From assembly GCA_002402045.2 (NCBI GenBank), contig NVUX02000013.1, forward strand, positions 1 through 60,294: a DNA stretch of 60,294 bases. The letters are read 5' to 3'. The stretch comes from Paracoccaceae bacterium. Its GTDB lineage: Bacteria; Pseudomonadota; Alphaproteobacteria; Rhodobacterales; Rhodobacteraceae. Shown here piece after piece: positions 17,817 through 26,040 of this stretch. How positions within the stretch are numbered: position 1 is the stretch's first letter; every line of letters begins with the position of its first letter. The position numbers and the translations under genes were made by a program. The notes under the pieces are model-generated. The model was not told where the DNA came from and made no database searches. It saw nothing but the letters and a program-made list of their open reading frames with translations.

Positions 17817-18250
17817 GAAGCTGTCGCGCATCCGCGGGGAAGAAGGGCTGACGGCGCGTAAAGGGCGCACCAGACGTGAGGCAATCGGCACCCGTGCCCC
17901 TATTTTGTTTGAAGCAAAGGCCAGGTGGTCATTGGACTTTGTGCATGATCAACTCGCTTCCGGCAGACGTGTCGTTCGGGAACTGGCAGAGATGATTGCC
18001 AGCCCCTCTCGGTGATGCGTTGCATCGCCTGCCAGGCAATGGACGAGCGGCTCAACGAAATCATGCTCCGAAACCTCGCCCATGCTCGGATTCTAATTCG
18101 TGATTGGGCACATGATTATAAAATACAAGCTCCCACTCGTTGAATGTGCCACTCAACTGCCGGCCAGGAGACCCCATTCAGCGCGTGGATATGAAACGCC
18201 TGAAACCTTCACCACATGCGTATCACCACGAAAGGCTCCCGTTCAGGCGG
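17817..18250 (+). pseudogene. IS3-family transposase OrfB with internal deletions
   Basis: IGTRAPILFEAKARWSLDFV with HDQLASGRRVVRELAEMIAS is the integrase region of an IS3-family OrfB, but the segment expected between the two SGRR motifs (containing RVLNVVDDVTREC in relatives) is missing. After a stop the frame resumes as MDERLNEIMLRNLAHARILI and RDWAHDYKIQAPT, a late OrfB block, so a second block is also deleted. Reading ends in stops near 18150-18250. Dead element. Confidence 0.75.
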
Positions 18251-18333
18251 GATGATAATTCAGCGGCACGGTAGGTGCGCTATATTTATTGGTGGTTCCC
18301 TATGTGTTTTTAAAAGTAAACCCAGACGCAGAA

Positions 18334-18362
18334 TAAAAAAGACCTGCCCTGAAGGGCAGGCT
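18334..18362 (-). terminator. Rho-independent terminator of the response-regulator gene
   Basis: On the minus strand, CCTGCCC-TTCA-GGGCAGG (18360-18343) is followed by TCTTTTTT. It lies 27 bp after the response-regulator stop at 18389. Confidence 0.85.
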
Positions 18363-18388
18363 TAAGTTCAGGGAGAAACTCTGGGCGG

Positions 18389-19075
18389 TTAGGCCGCCAG
18401 CCGGTAACCGCCGCTCTCGGTGAGCAGAATGCGGGCATTGCTTGGGTCTGGCTCGATTTTTTGGCGCAGGCGGTAGATATGGGTTTCCAGCGTGTGGGTG
18501 GTTACCCCCGCATTATAGCCCCAAACCTCGTGCAGCAGCACATCACGGGCCACCACACCATCAGAAGCACGATAAAGGAATTTAAGGATGTTGGTTTCCT
18601 TTTCCGTTAGCCGGATTTTCCGGTCGTCCTCGGTGAGCAGCATTTTAGTGGCGGGCTTAAAAGTGTAAGGCCCAACGGTAAATACCGCGTCTTCGCTTTG
18701 CTCGTGCTGGCGAAGCTGGCTGCGAATGCGGGCCAGCAGCACGGGGAATTTGAACGGCTTCGTTACGTAATCATTTGCGCCAGCGTCTAGCCCCAAAATG
18801 GTGTCGCTGTCGGTATCATGGCCCGTAAGCATAATAATTGGCGATTTTACGCCTTGTTTGCGCATCAGGCGGCACAGTTCACGGCCATCCATGTCAGGCA
18901 GGCCTACATCCAATATCACCAGATCATAGAGCGCTTCTTTGGCTTTGGTCAGGCCCTCGGCGCCCGTTCCGGCTTCAAAAACATCAAAATCATCGGTTAG
19001 CACCAGCTGGTCAGCCAATGCTTCGCGTAGGTCTTCGTCATCATCGACCATCAATATCTTTTTCAGGGTGCCCAT
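18389..19075 (-). CDS. OmpR-family response regulator
   Basis: A 228-aa two-domain regulator. Receiver domain residues 1-120: acidic cluster DDDED at 11-15, phospho-acceptor Asp56 in LVILDVGLPDMDG, Thr in IIMLTGHD, and the conserved lysine in NDYVTKPF. The winged-helix DNA-binding domain covers about 135-225 (KETNILKFLYR, VTTHTLETHIYRLRQKIE). The ATG at 19075 has GGAGG 8 nt upstream and starts the family N-terminus (GTLKKILMVDDDED); the ATG at 19117 is less likely. No histidine kinase lies next to it, so it is an orphan in this window. Divergent from the ribA-like gene by about 160 bp. Confidence 0.88.
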   Translation of the reverse strand: MGTLKKILMVDDDEDLREALADQLVLTDDFDVFEAGTGAEGLTKAKEALYDLVILDVGLPDMDGRELCRLMRKQGVKSPIIMLTGHDTDSDTILGLDAGANDYVTKPFKFPVLLARIRSQLRQHEQSEDAVFTVGPYTFKPATKMLLTEDDRKIRLTEKETNILKFLYRASDGVVARDVLLHEVWGYNAGVTTHTLETHIYRLRQKIEPDPSNARILLTESGGYRLAA

Positions 19076-19237
19076 GGCATTTTCCTCCGTTTGTATGAGT
19101 GTTATTTTGGCGTTCAAAGTCGCTGGCGCAAGGGCTCGCGTGAAATCTCACCTGCTTGTGTGCAAAATGAAGCAAATGTTTCAATTCTGACACGCGGGGG
19201 CTATAGATTGGGCAGAAATTGAAACAAGGAATCGCCA

Positions 19238-20302
19238 ATGTTGGCCCTGACTGCCGCTGAGAGGCTTGCCCGCGCCGCGCATGATTTGCGCCTTGGCCTG
19301 CCCGTAGGTGTGCAGGCAGGCGATGGGCTTTGGCTGGTGGCGGCGGTTGAAACGCTCGGGGTTAAACGCTGGAAGGCGTTGCTGGGCTTGGAAGCGTCGG
19401 TGCTGGCGCTGACCTCGTGGCGCGCCAAAACGCTGCATATTCCGGTATATGATGGGGATTTGACTCGTGTTGAGGTGCCCAAATCTGCGGATTTGCGGTG
19501 GCTGAAGGCTGTGGCTGACCCTTCGATTGATCTTTCAATCCCCCTCAAAGGGCCGTTTAAAGCTGCGCGTGGCGGGGAAACGGGCGCACACCGCGCGGCC
19601 ATTTCTCTTTGCAAAAAAGCGCACCTATTGCCTGCGGCACTGGTAGTGGTGGCCACGGCGCTACCCGAAGGTTTGCTATTGCTGGATGCGGATGACATCA
19701 CGGCTGCCAGCGCCACCCGCTTGCGCGAGGTATCCTCTGCGCGGGTGCCGCTTGAGGTTTCAAAACTCGGCCGCGTGCATGTTTTTCGCCCCGATGATGG
19801 CGGTGAGGAGCATTACGCGATCGAGATCGGTCACGCCGACCGCAGCCAGCCCGTACTGGCCCGCCTGCACTCAGCCTGTTTTACCGGAGATCTAATCGGC
19901 TCGCTCAAATGCGATTGCGGCCCGCAGCTTCGGGCAGCACTGGCGCAAATTGGTAATGAAGGCGCGGGGGTGCTGCTTTATATGAACCAAGAAGGCCGGG
20001 GCATTGGCCTCGCCAATAAAATGCGCGCTTACAGCCTGCAAGACCAAGGCTTTGATACCGTTGAAGCCAACCACCGCCTTGGCTTTGAGGACGACGAGCG
20101 CAATTTTGAGCTGGGCGCGCAAATGCTGAAGGCGTTGGGGTTTAACGCTGTGCGATTGATGACCAATAACCCCGCAAAAATTGCAAAAATGCAAAGCTCG
20201 GGGGTGGCCGTGGCCGAGCGCGTGGCGCTTAAGGTTGGCGAAAATCCGCATAATGTGGATTACCTTGCGGTGAAGGCCAAAAAGAGCGGGCATTTGCTGT
20301 AG
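19238..20302 (+). CDS. ribA: GTP cyclohydrolase II-like protein (RibA family)
   Basis: A 354-aa protein whose C-terminal half (about residues 160-345) is GTP cyclohydrolase II, the first step of riboflavin synthesis. The zinc ligands are in ARLHSACFTGDLIGSLKCDC, the catalytic region is YMNQEGRGIGLANKMRAY and the GTP-specific block is GFDTVEANHRLGF. The first 150 residues do not show the DHBP synthase signature of RibBA fusions; they look like a degenerate or different domain. This two-part form is widespread in Rhodobacterales. Single gene, no rib neighbours here. Activity is likely but the N-terminal role is open. Confidence 0.85.
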   Translation: MLALTAAERLARAAHDLRLGLPVGVQAGDGLWLVAAVETLGVKRWKALLGLEASVLALTSWRAKTLHIPVYDGDLTRVEVPKSADLRWLKAVADPSIDLSIPLKGPFKAARGGETGAHRAAISLCKKAHLLPAALVVVATALPEGLLLLDADDITAASATRLREVSSARVPLEVSKLGRVHVFRPDDGGEEHYAIEIGHADRSQPVLARLHSACFTGDLIGSLKCDCGPQLRAALAQIGNEGAGVLLYMNQEGRGIGLANKMRAYSLQDQGFDTVEANHRLGFEDDERNFELGAQMLKALGFNAVRLMTNNPAKIAKMQSSGVAVAERVALKVGENPHNVDYLAVKAKKSGHLL

Positions 20303-20371
20303 GTTTAAGGGTGAAAAAATAACCCGTAACTTTTTTCCCTCTCCAATAGTTACGCGACGTCGAATAGAAAA

Positions 20372-20725
20372 ATGGCTGTGAAAAGTTTTGAGGTGTTTTT
20401 TAAACTATGCAACACCCACAAACTCATGGGTTTCTCGACAGGTGTGCACGAAGTTTCCAAAGAGAGTGTCTTAATTCGAAAAATCCAAGCTGAAAGTAAG
20501 CGCTTGATAAATAATAGCGCTGACATGTCTGAACTCCTAAATTCGAGTGACGATTATATAAAATTTTGGAGTGCAATGGGATGCATAGAGAATGCACACT
20601 GCTCGGACATAGCTATTGAAAAACTTGAAGACCTATTATCCAATAATGCCGCTTATTCTATCACTTTTAGGGCAGGTCTGATTATTTCAATGTATAAGAA
20701 CGGTGCTCTTTTTGATTATATTTAG
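20372..20725 (+). CDS. Hypothetical protein, AT-rich orphan
   Basis: A 117-aa soluble, mostly helical protein with no recognised motif. It contains NNSADMSELLNSSDDYIKFW and a central pair of Cys (GCIENAHC). Base composition is far more AT-rich than both neighbours, suggesting recent acquisition. The stop lies 30 bp from the convergent cobB stop. The pattern of short helices is vaguely repeat-like, but no family can be named. The ATG at 20372 has only a weak ribosome binding site. Confidence 0.5.
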   Translation: MAVKSFEVFFKLCNTHKLMGFSTGVHEVSKESVLIRKIQAESKRLINNSADMSELLNSSDDYIKFWSAMGCIENAHCSDIAIEKLEDLLSNNAAYSITFRAGLIISMYKNGALFDYI

Positions 20726-20755
20726 GTAGATGAGCAAACAGTTCAATGAATTGTT

Positions 20756-22045
20756 TTATATCCTCAACCCCATGATCACATGCGCAAACGAGCCAGAAAC
20801 TTTGCCACTATTGTGGCCAACCAGACCCAAGTCGTTCCCCATAGAATCCTGCGCCGCAAACAGATTGGCGGGTTGGCATTCCAAAATACTGGCATAGTGA
20901 AACTCGTGTGCCGGCAGTGTATGGCCATGAAATGGCCCCGCCAGAGCCTTTAGCGTCCGGTAACCTAAATGCAGTTTTCGGGCTGCAAAACTGGTGCTCA
21001 CAGGTAGCAATCCAAGCATTTCGTGCCGCACGCCGTTTGCATCCACCAGTCCTTCCCCTAGCGCCATATAGCCACCGCACTCACCATAGATCAGGGCATT
21101 GCTATCCCGCATAGCGGCCTTAAAGCGGGTTGCCCCCGCCAGCTTACCGGCGTGCAGCTCAGGGTATCCGCCTGGCAAAAATACAGCGTCCGCGGTGCGT
21201 GAAGGTCCCTCGTCGGCCAGTGGTGAAAAGAACGAAACCTCGGCCCCCGCTGCCCGCCATCCTTCGAGCATATGCGGATACGCAAAGGCAAAAGCCTCAT
21301 CCCGCGCCACCGCAATCCGCTGGCCAAATGGGGCAACGCGTGGCACCAATCCTGCCGCTGGTAGCGCCTCAGCCAGTGCCGCAAGGGCCGCGACATCCAC
21401 CCCTTCAGCCACCACATCTGCCGCACCCTCAATAAAAGCCTCCAGCCCCGCGTCCTCACCCGCCTGCACCAACCCAAGGTGGCGAGACTCCCGAACCATC
21501 CGCGCATCCCGTGGGACCATCCCCAGCACCGGAATATCGCCCATCGCCCGCTCGATCATCATTCGGTGCTTAGCAGAGCCAACCCTGTTTAAAATCACAC
21601 CCGCTATCCGCACCCCTTTGCGAAACCCAGCCAGCCCCGCCACAACTGCTGCCACCGTTTGCGCCTGCCGCGCCACGTCCACCACCAGCACTACGGGTAA
21701 ATCCAACACCTCGGCTAGGTCTGCCACCGAGCCTTTCCCCATCGGGTTCCCCACCACAGGCGCGGCGTCAAAAAGGCCCATCGCGCCCTCGATCAGCAGC
21801 AAGCCAGATGGTTGACGATGGGCCATGGCCCGCAGGGCCATTGGCGGCATGGCCCAAGCGTCGAGGTTAATACATGCTTTTCCCGTGGCCGCCGCATGAA
21901 AGGCCGGGTCAATATAATCCGGCCCCGATTTGGCCGAACAAATATCCACCCCCTGTCGGCGCAAAGCCCGAAGCAGCCCCAGCGTCACCACTGTTTTACC
22001 CGCGCCAGAAGATGGCGCCGCAATGATGAGCCCCTTTAGCGCCAT
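20756..22045 (-). CDS. cobB: Cobyrinate a,c-diamide synthase (CobB/CbiA)
   Basis: A 429-aa glutamine-dependent amidotransferase that amidates the a and c side chains of the corrin ring. N-terminal P-loop ATPase domain: APSSGAGKTVVTLGLLRAL at residues 9-27, then DYIDPAFH. C-terminal triad-type glutaminase domain with the catalytic cysteine in YGECGGYMALGEGL and a late histidine in HTLPAHEFHYA. It is the last gene of the cobalamin operon, overlapping cobA by 10 bp. Whether it uses cobyrinate (early cobalt) or hydrogenobyrinate (late cobalt) cannot be seen. Confidence 0.93.
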   Translation of the reverse strand: MALKGLIIAAPSSGAGKTVVTLGLLRALRRQGVDICSAKSGPDYIDPAFHAAATGKACINLDAWAMPPMALRAMAHRQPSGLLLIEGAMGLFDAAPVVGNPMGKGSVADLAEVLDLPVVLVVDVARQAQTVAAVVAGLAGFRKGVRIAGVILNRVGSAKHRMMIERAMGDIPVLGMVPRDARMVRESRHLGLVQAGEDAGLEAFIEGAADVVAEGVDVAALAALAEALPAAGLVPRVAPFGQRIAVARDEAFAFAYPHMLEGWRAAGAEVSFFSPLADEGPSRTADAVFLPGGYPELHAGKLAGATRFKAAMRDSNALIYGECGGYMALGEGLVDANGVRHEMLGLLPVSTSFAARKLHLGYRTLKALAGPFHGHTLPAHEFHYASILECQPANLFAAQDSMGNDLGLVGHNSGKVSGSFAHVIMGLRI

Positions 22046-22785
22046 GCCATCTGCTCGCGCAGCGCGTTACCACGCCCAATACTCACAATCGCGGGCGCGC
22101 CCATACCGCTGGCGGCAATATCTGCCGCCGCCCGCGCCAATGTGGTGTCCAGCACCCGCATTTCCGGCAGGGACGCATTCATCACCACCGCCACCGGCGT
22201 ATCCGCTGCCAGTCCGCCCGCGATCAGCTTATCTGCGATCTCGCCCATATGCCGCATCGCCATATAAAGCACGATCATCCCGGCGGCCTTGCCAACGGCA
22301 GCCCAGTCAATGCCCTCGGGCGCAAGGCCGGTTTGGTCATGCCCCGTTAAAAATATTACACTTGAATTGAAGTCTCGCGCGGTGACCGGAATGCCCGCGT
22401 AGGCCAGCCCGCCAATGCCCGCCGTTATCCCCGGAATAACTCTAAATTTTACATCCGCCGCCACCAGCGCCAACACTTCTTCGGCCCCACGGCCAAACAC
22501 AAATGGATCGCCGCCCTTAAGGCGCACCACCCGTTTGCCCGCCTTGGCCTCTGCCACCAAGCGCGCGTTTATCTCACTTTGCTTGGGAGAGGGCTTTCCA
22601 CCACGTTTGCCAAGTAAAACCAGCTCGGCCCCGGCGGCATATGCCAGCACGTCTGCGCTCACCAGCGCGTCATGCACGACTACATCTGCGGCCTTTAAAG
22701 CCTCCACGGCATGGAGTGTCAGCAGCCCCGCATCGCCGGGGCCAGCGCCCACTAGCCATACTTCACCTGCCGGAAATGCGTTCAC
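22036..22785 (-). CDS. cobA: Uroporphyrinogen-III C-methyltransferase
   Basis: A 249-aa SAM-dependent methylase that makes precorrin-2, the branch from haem to B12 and sirohaem. Motifs: VGAGPGDAGLLTLHAVEAL near residue 10, GKRGGKPSPKQSEIN, RLKGGDPFVFGRGAEE and GVAYAGIP-type GGLAYAGIPVTARD. No CysG dehydrogenase part is fused. The start overlaps cobM by four bases (ATGA). Its substrate comes from HemD, encoded at 54853-55491. Confidence 0.95.
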   Translation of the reverse strand: MNAFPAGEVWLVGAGPGDAGLLTLHAVEALKAADVVVHDALVSADVLAYAAGAELVLLGKRGGKPSPKQSEINARLVAEAKAGKRVVRLKGGDPFVFGRGAEEVLALVAADVKFRVIPGITAGIGGLAYAGIPVTARDFNSSVIFLTGHDQTGLAPEGIDWAAVGKAAGMIVLYMAMRHMGEIADKLIAGGLAADTPVAVVMNASLPEMRVLDTTLARAAADIAASGMGAPAIVSIGRGNALREQMAWR

Positions 22786-23549
22786 GTTTTTACCTTTGGC
22801 CGCAATACATGTGGAATGGCGGGGTCATAAAGCGCTGAGTCTTTAAAGTCGTCCGCCGCGTCCAGCGCAGGCCCGATAAATATCATTGCCGTGCGGGTTA
22901 TTTTCTCATCCCGCACCAGCTTGTGGATAGTTGAAAGCGTGCCGCGAATAATCTTTTCGTCCGGCCAGCCCACACGATACGCCACCACCACAGCGCAATC
23001 ATCGCCATAAAACGGCGCAAGCTGCCGTCGAATTTCACGCAAGGCCCGAATCCCAAGATGGATCACCATCGTTGCGCCTGTCCGCCCGAAATTCTCCAGC
23101 GTTTCGCCCGCGGGCATATCGGTTGATTTCATTGAAACACGCGTAAGAATAATACTCTGCGCTACTTCAGGGATCGTAAGCTCCTGCCCCATCGCTGCCG
23201 CCGCCGCCGAATAGGCCGAGACCCCCGGCGTGATATCATAAGGAATTCCCGCCGCCTTTAGCCGCCGAATTTGCTCGGCAATCGCGCCGTAAAGGGCTGG
23301 GTCGCCCGAATGCACGCGCGCCACATCCTGTCCGCGCGCGTGGGCGGCTACGATCTCGGCATGGGTGTCGTCCAAGGTCATCGGCGCGGTGTCTAGCACG
23401 CGCGCATCCGCAGGTGCACAGGCCACCACGGCTTCAGGCACCAATGAACCAGCGTAAAGGCACACAGGGCAGGCCTCAATTAGCCGCCGCCCCTTGATGG
23501 TAATCAGGTCGGGGTCTCCCGGCCCCGCACCGATAAAATGAACTGTCAT
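22782..23549 (-). CDS. cobM: Precorrin-4 C11-methyltransferase
   Basis: A 255-aa tetrapyrrole methylase: VHFIGAGPGDPDLITIKGRR at the N-terminus, then VARVHSGDPALYGAIAEQIR and TPGVSAYSAAAAAMGQELT, which distinguish CobM/CbiF from other methylases. It methylates C11 during corrin ring assembly. It overlaps the CbiG-CobJ fusion by four bases and cobA by four. Confidence 0.95.
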   Translation of the reverse strand: MTVHFIGAGPGDPDLITIKGRRLIEACPVCLYAGSLVPEAVVACAPADARVLDTAPMTLDDTHAEIVAAHARGQDVARVHSGDPALYGAIAEQIRRLKAAGIPYDITPGVSAYSAAAAAMGQELTIPEVAQSIILTRVSMKSTDMPAGETLENFGRTGATMVIHLGIRALREIRRQLAPFYGDDCAVVVAYRVGWPDEKIIRGTLSTIHKLVRDEKITRTAMIFIGPALDAADDFKDSALYDPAIPHVLRPKVKT

Positions 23550-25348
23550 GCCAAGTCTCCGTCAATTTTGCGCGCATAGCCGCGCGGCGTATACATGCGT
23601 GGGCCTTCGCCAAGCTGCGCTAGTTTTGAGTTGCTTGAGCCAACCAGCACCACCGTCAGCATGTCCACATCGTCTACTTCAAGCGCATCCAGCCTTACAT
23701 AGCGCACGGCCTCGGTGGGCCGCCCGAGGTTGCTGGCGAGCATTACAGGGGTGTCGGCGGGGCGGTGCTTTAGCAAAATGTCACGGGCTTCGGCCAACAA
23801 GGTGCGCCGCCGTTTTGAAACCGGATTATAAAACGCGATTACAAAATCGCCTTCTGCCGCTGCCGTCAGGCGCTTGATAATATCCCCGCGCGGGGTCAGC
23901 AAATCACTCAATGAAATTGCGCAAAAATCATGCCCAAGTGGTGCGCCCGCCCGCGCGGCCGCGCCTTGCAGCGCGGATACACCGGGGGTGGAAACCACCT
24001 CGACCCGCCGCGCTGCATCGCTTACGCCCATGGCCTCGGGCCCACGGTCCAGCAACTCAAAAACCAGCGCGCCCATGGCATAAATGCCAGCATCGCCCGA
24101 GCAAATCAGTGCCACATTATGGCCTTTGCCTGCTTGCTCAAGTGCATAGCGGCAACGGTCTTCCTCGCCACCCAGCGGGAAATCACTGCGCTTTTTGCCA
24201 ATGGCCAGCGGGCCGAGCAGGTCAATATAAAGCCCATAACCTATCAACTCTTTGGCTTCAGCAATCAGCATACTGGCCTCGGGCGTGCGCCAACTATGCT
24301 GCCCCGGCCCAATGCCAACGATAGAGAGTTTTCCGCGCGAGCGCCCGGCCAATTGGGTAATCGGCGCAGGTGCGCGCGCCAAAGCACAGGTGGCACTCAA
24401 GGTTTTGCGTTTTTCAACGGTCAGCACCGCCTGCGGTCCAGCGATAGCCAGCGCCGCGCCTTCGGCAACCCCGTGGCAGCCGACCTCGGCAAAAACCACC
24501 TCAGACGGATTGGCTAAGCGCGCCGCTTCGGCCTCTAGTTCATCCGCTGTAAACACCCGAAACGGCACGCCGAGCCGCTTGGCGGTTTGGATTATCGCGG
24601 GTTCATCTGCCTTTAGGTCCAGCGAGGCCACGCAGGCAATCGCCTCGGGTGCGATATTTGTCTGTTGCAGGCTTTCCTGCACTAAATTCCACATTTCATC
24701 CACATCACAACCGCGCGCGCAGCCGAGGCCAAGCGCAAATTTTTGTGGATGGTAGGCCAGCACGTCTGGCCCGGTTTTCACGGGCGCTTCTGAGGAAACC
24801 AGCTTCACCGGCCCTGCGCCCGCGTCCAGCCCCCAGATATTCTCACCCTCGATAATCGGCGTTTGGCCATTCAGCATCGCCATCATCACGGGTTTTGCAT
24901 CTTCGGGGTTTGCCAGCCGCCAGCCAGCGGGCGGCTCGTCTAGCGCTATCCCAAGGGAAACATCCCCCGCCGTGGTAATGGCCGCGTGGCTTTGCAGAGC
25001 CTCGGCAATTTGTTTGGCCAGCCGGTTGGCACCGTGATGCCCGCCAAGCAGCGGAATAACGGTGGAGCCATCATCGGGAATGGCGATCACTGGCGGCTCA
25101 GCATGCTTATCGGACAGCACGGGCGCAACGGCGCGCACTAGAATGCCAGCCGCGCACACCCCCACCACGGGGTGGCCGGCTTGAAACAGCATGCGAATAT
25201 GATCGAGCGCATTGGGAAAGAAAGCATCGGCTTTTTCTACGCGGCCCTCGCGGCCATGCACAGGGGCATTTAGGGCCTTGGCAACGCGGTGGGCGGTGGC
25301 TTCTCCGGCGCGGGAGAGGCACAGGATAATCGGGGTTAGCTCAGCCAT
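23546..25348 (-). CDS. cobJ: CbiG-CobJ fusion: cobalamin lactone-opening protein plus C17-methyltransferase
   Basis: A 600-aa bifunctional protein. Residues 1 to about 330 are CbiG-like: LGGHHGANRLAKQIAEAL at 101-118 is the CbiG core, and LGLGCARGCDVDEMWNLV (207-224) begins the CbiG C-terminal/CobE-like domain. Residues from about 340 are the CobJ/CbiH methylase (SIVGIGPGQHSWRTPEA, CSGDAGIYAMG, STPGVSALQGAAARAGAPLG). CbiG opens the ring-A lactone in the cobalt-early pathway and CobJ/CbiH contracts the ring. The fusion suggests channelling between consecutive steps. It overlaps cobI by 13 bp. No CobG is seen in the window. Confidence 0.92.
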   Translation of the reverse strand: MAELTPIILCLSRAGEATAHRVAKALNAPVHGREGRVEKADAFFPNALDHIRMLFQAGHPVVGVCAAGILVRAVAPVLSDKHAEPPVIAIPDDGSTVIPLLGGHHGANRLAKQIAEALQSHAAITTAGDVSLGIALDEPPAGWRLANPEDAKPVMMAMLNGQTPIIEGENIWGLDAGAGPVKLVSSEAPVKTGPDVLAYHPQKFALGLGCARGCDVDEMWNLVQESLQQTNIAPEAIACVASLDLKADEPAIIQTAKRLGVPFRVFTADELEAEAARLANPSEVVFAEVGCHGVAEGAALAIAGPQAVLTVEKRKTLSATCALARAPAPITQLAGRSRGKLSIVGIGPGQHSWRTPEASMLIAEAKELIGYGLYIDLLGPLAIGKKRSDFPLGGEEDRCRYALEQAGKGHNVALICSGDAGIYAMGALVFELLDRGPEAMGVSDAARRVEVVSTPGVSALQGAAARAGAPLGHDFCAISLSDLLTPRGDIIKRLTAAAEGDFVIAFYNPVSKRRRTLLAEARDILLKHRPADTPVMLASNLGRPTEAVRYVRLDALEVDDVDMLTVVLVGSSNSKLAQLGEGPRMYTPRGYARKIDGDLA

Positions 25349-26040
25349 GGGTCTTCGCCTTTAGTAATAAGAATCATCGAAAAATAGGGTGCGGGATCTG
25401 GTGCGTGCGTAAGCGGCAGCACTTGCTGTGAGGGCAGGCTTGCGCGGGCCACAAAGGTAGCGCTCTCGGTGAGGCCCATATCGGTGAGCAACGCGCGAAT
25501 GCGGCCAAGATGGCGGCCGACTTTCATAATCGCCACCGCGCCTGCGGCCTCTATTTTTGCTTGCATATCGGCGCTATCCAGCGGGCCGGGAATAACCGTA
25601 AGCACATCATTGCGGGCCGTAAGCGGGCGGCCAGCGACAGCGGCACAGGTGGTGACAGAGGTTACGCCCGGCACCACTTCGGTTTCGTATTTATCTGCCA
25701 AACGGTTGAAAAGATACATGAATGATCCATAGAAAAACGGGTCACCCTCGCAGAGAACAACCACATCAAGGCCAGCATCTAGGTGCTTGGCAATTTCCGC
25801 CGCGCCTTTGTCATAGGCGGCCTGCGCGGGTGCGCGCGCCACCGTCATCGGAATGCGGATCACCAGTTCTTCGGCCTCTGCCGGAATACTGGCAGCAGCA
25901 ATTTCACGGGCAAAACTTGCGCCGTTTTCCAACGCTGGATAGGCCACAACTTTAGCACTCGCAATCAACCGATGCGCTTTTAGCGTCATCAGCTCCGGGT
26001 CTCCGGGGCCGAGGCCCACCCCTATCAGCTTGCCCTTCAT
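25336..26040 (-). CDS. cobI: Precorrin-2 C20-methyltransferase
   Basis: A 234-aa methylase with GVGLGPGDPELMTLKAHR, RIPMTVARAPAQAAYD, LCEGDPFFYGSFMYLFNRL and VPGVTSVTTCAAVAGRPL, matching CobI/CbiL. It adds the C20 methyl that is later lost on ring contraction. The ATG at 26040 overlaps the cobL stop as ATGA; the frame is open to 26058 but that region lies inside cobL. Confidence 0.95.
   Translation of the reverse strand: MKGKLIGVGLGPGDPELMTLKAHRLIASAKVVAYPALENGASFAREIAAASIPAEAEELVIRIPMTVARAPAQAAYDKGAAEIAKHLDAGLDVVVLCEGDPFFYGSFMYLFNRLADKYETEVVPGVTSVTTCAAVAGRPLTARNDVLTVIPGPLDSADMQAKIEAAGAVAIMKVGRHLGRIRALLTDMGLTESATFVARASLPSQQVLPLTHAPDPAPYFSMILITKGEDPWLS

Noticed and set aside
21099-21815. 238-codon plus-strand frame in cobB
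   Set aside because: Ala/Ser/Pro-rich shadow of cobB codons.
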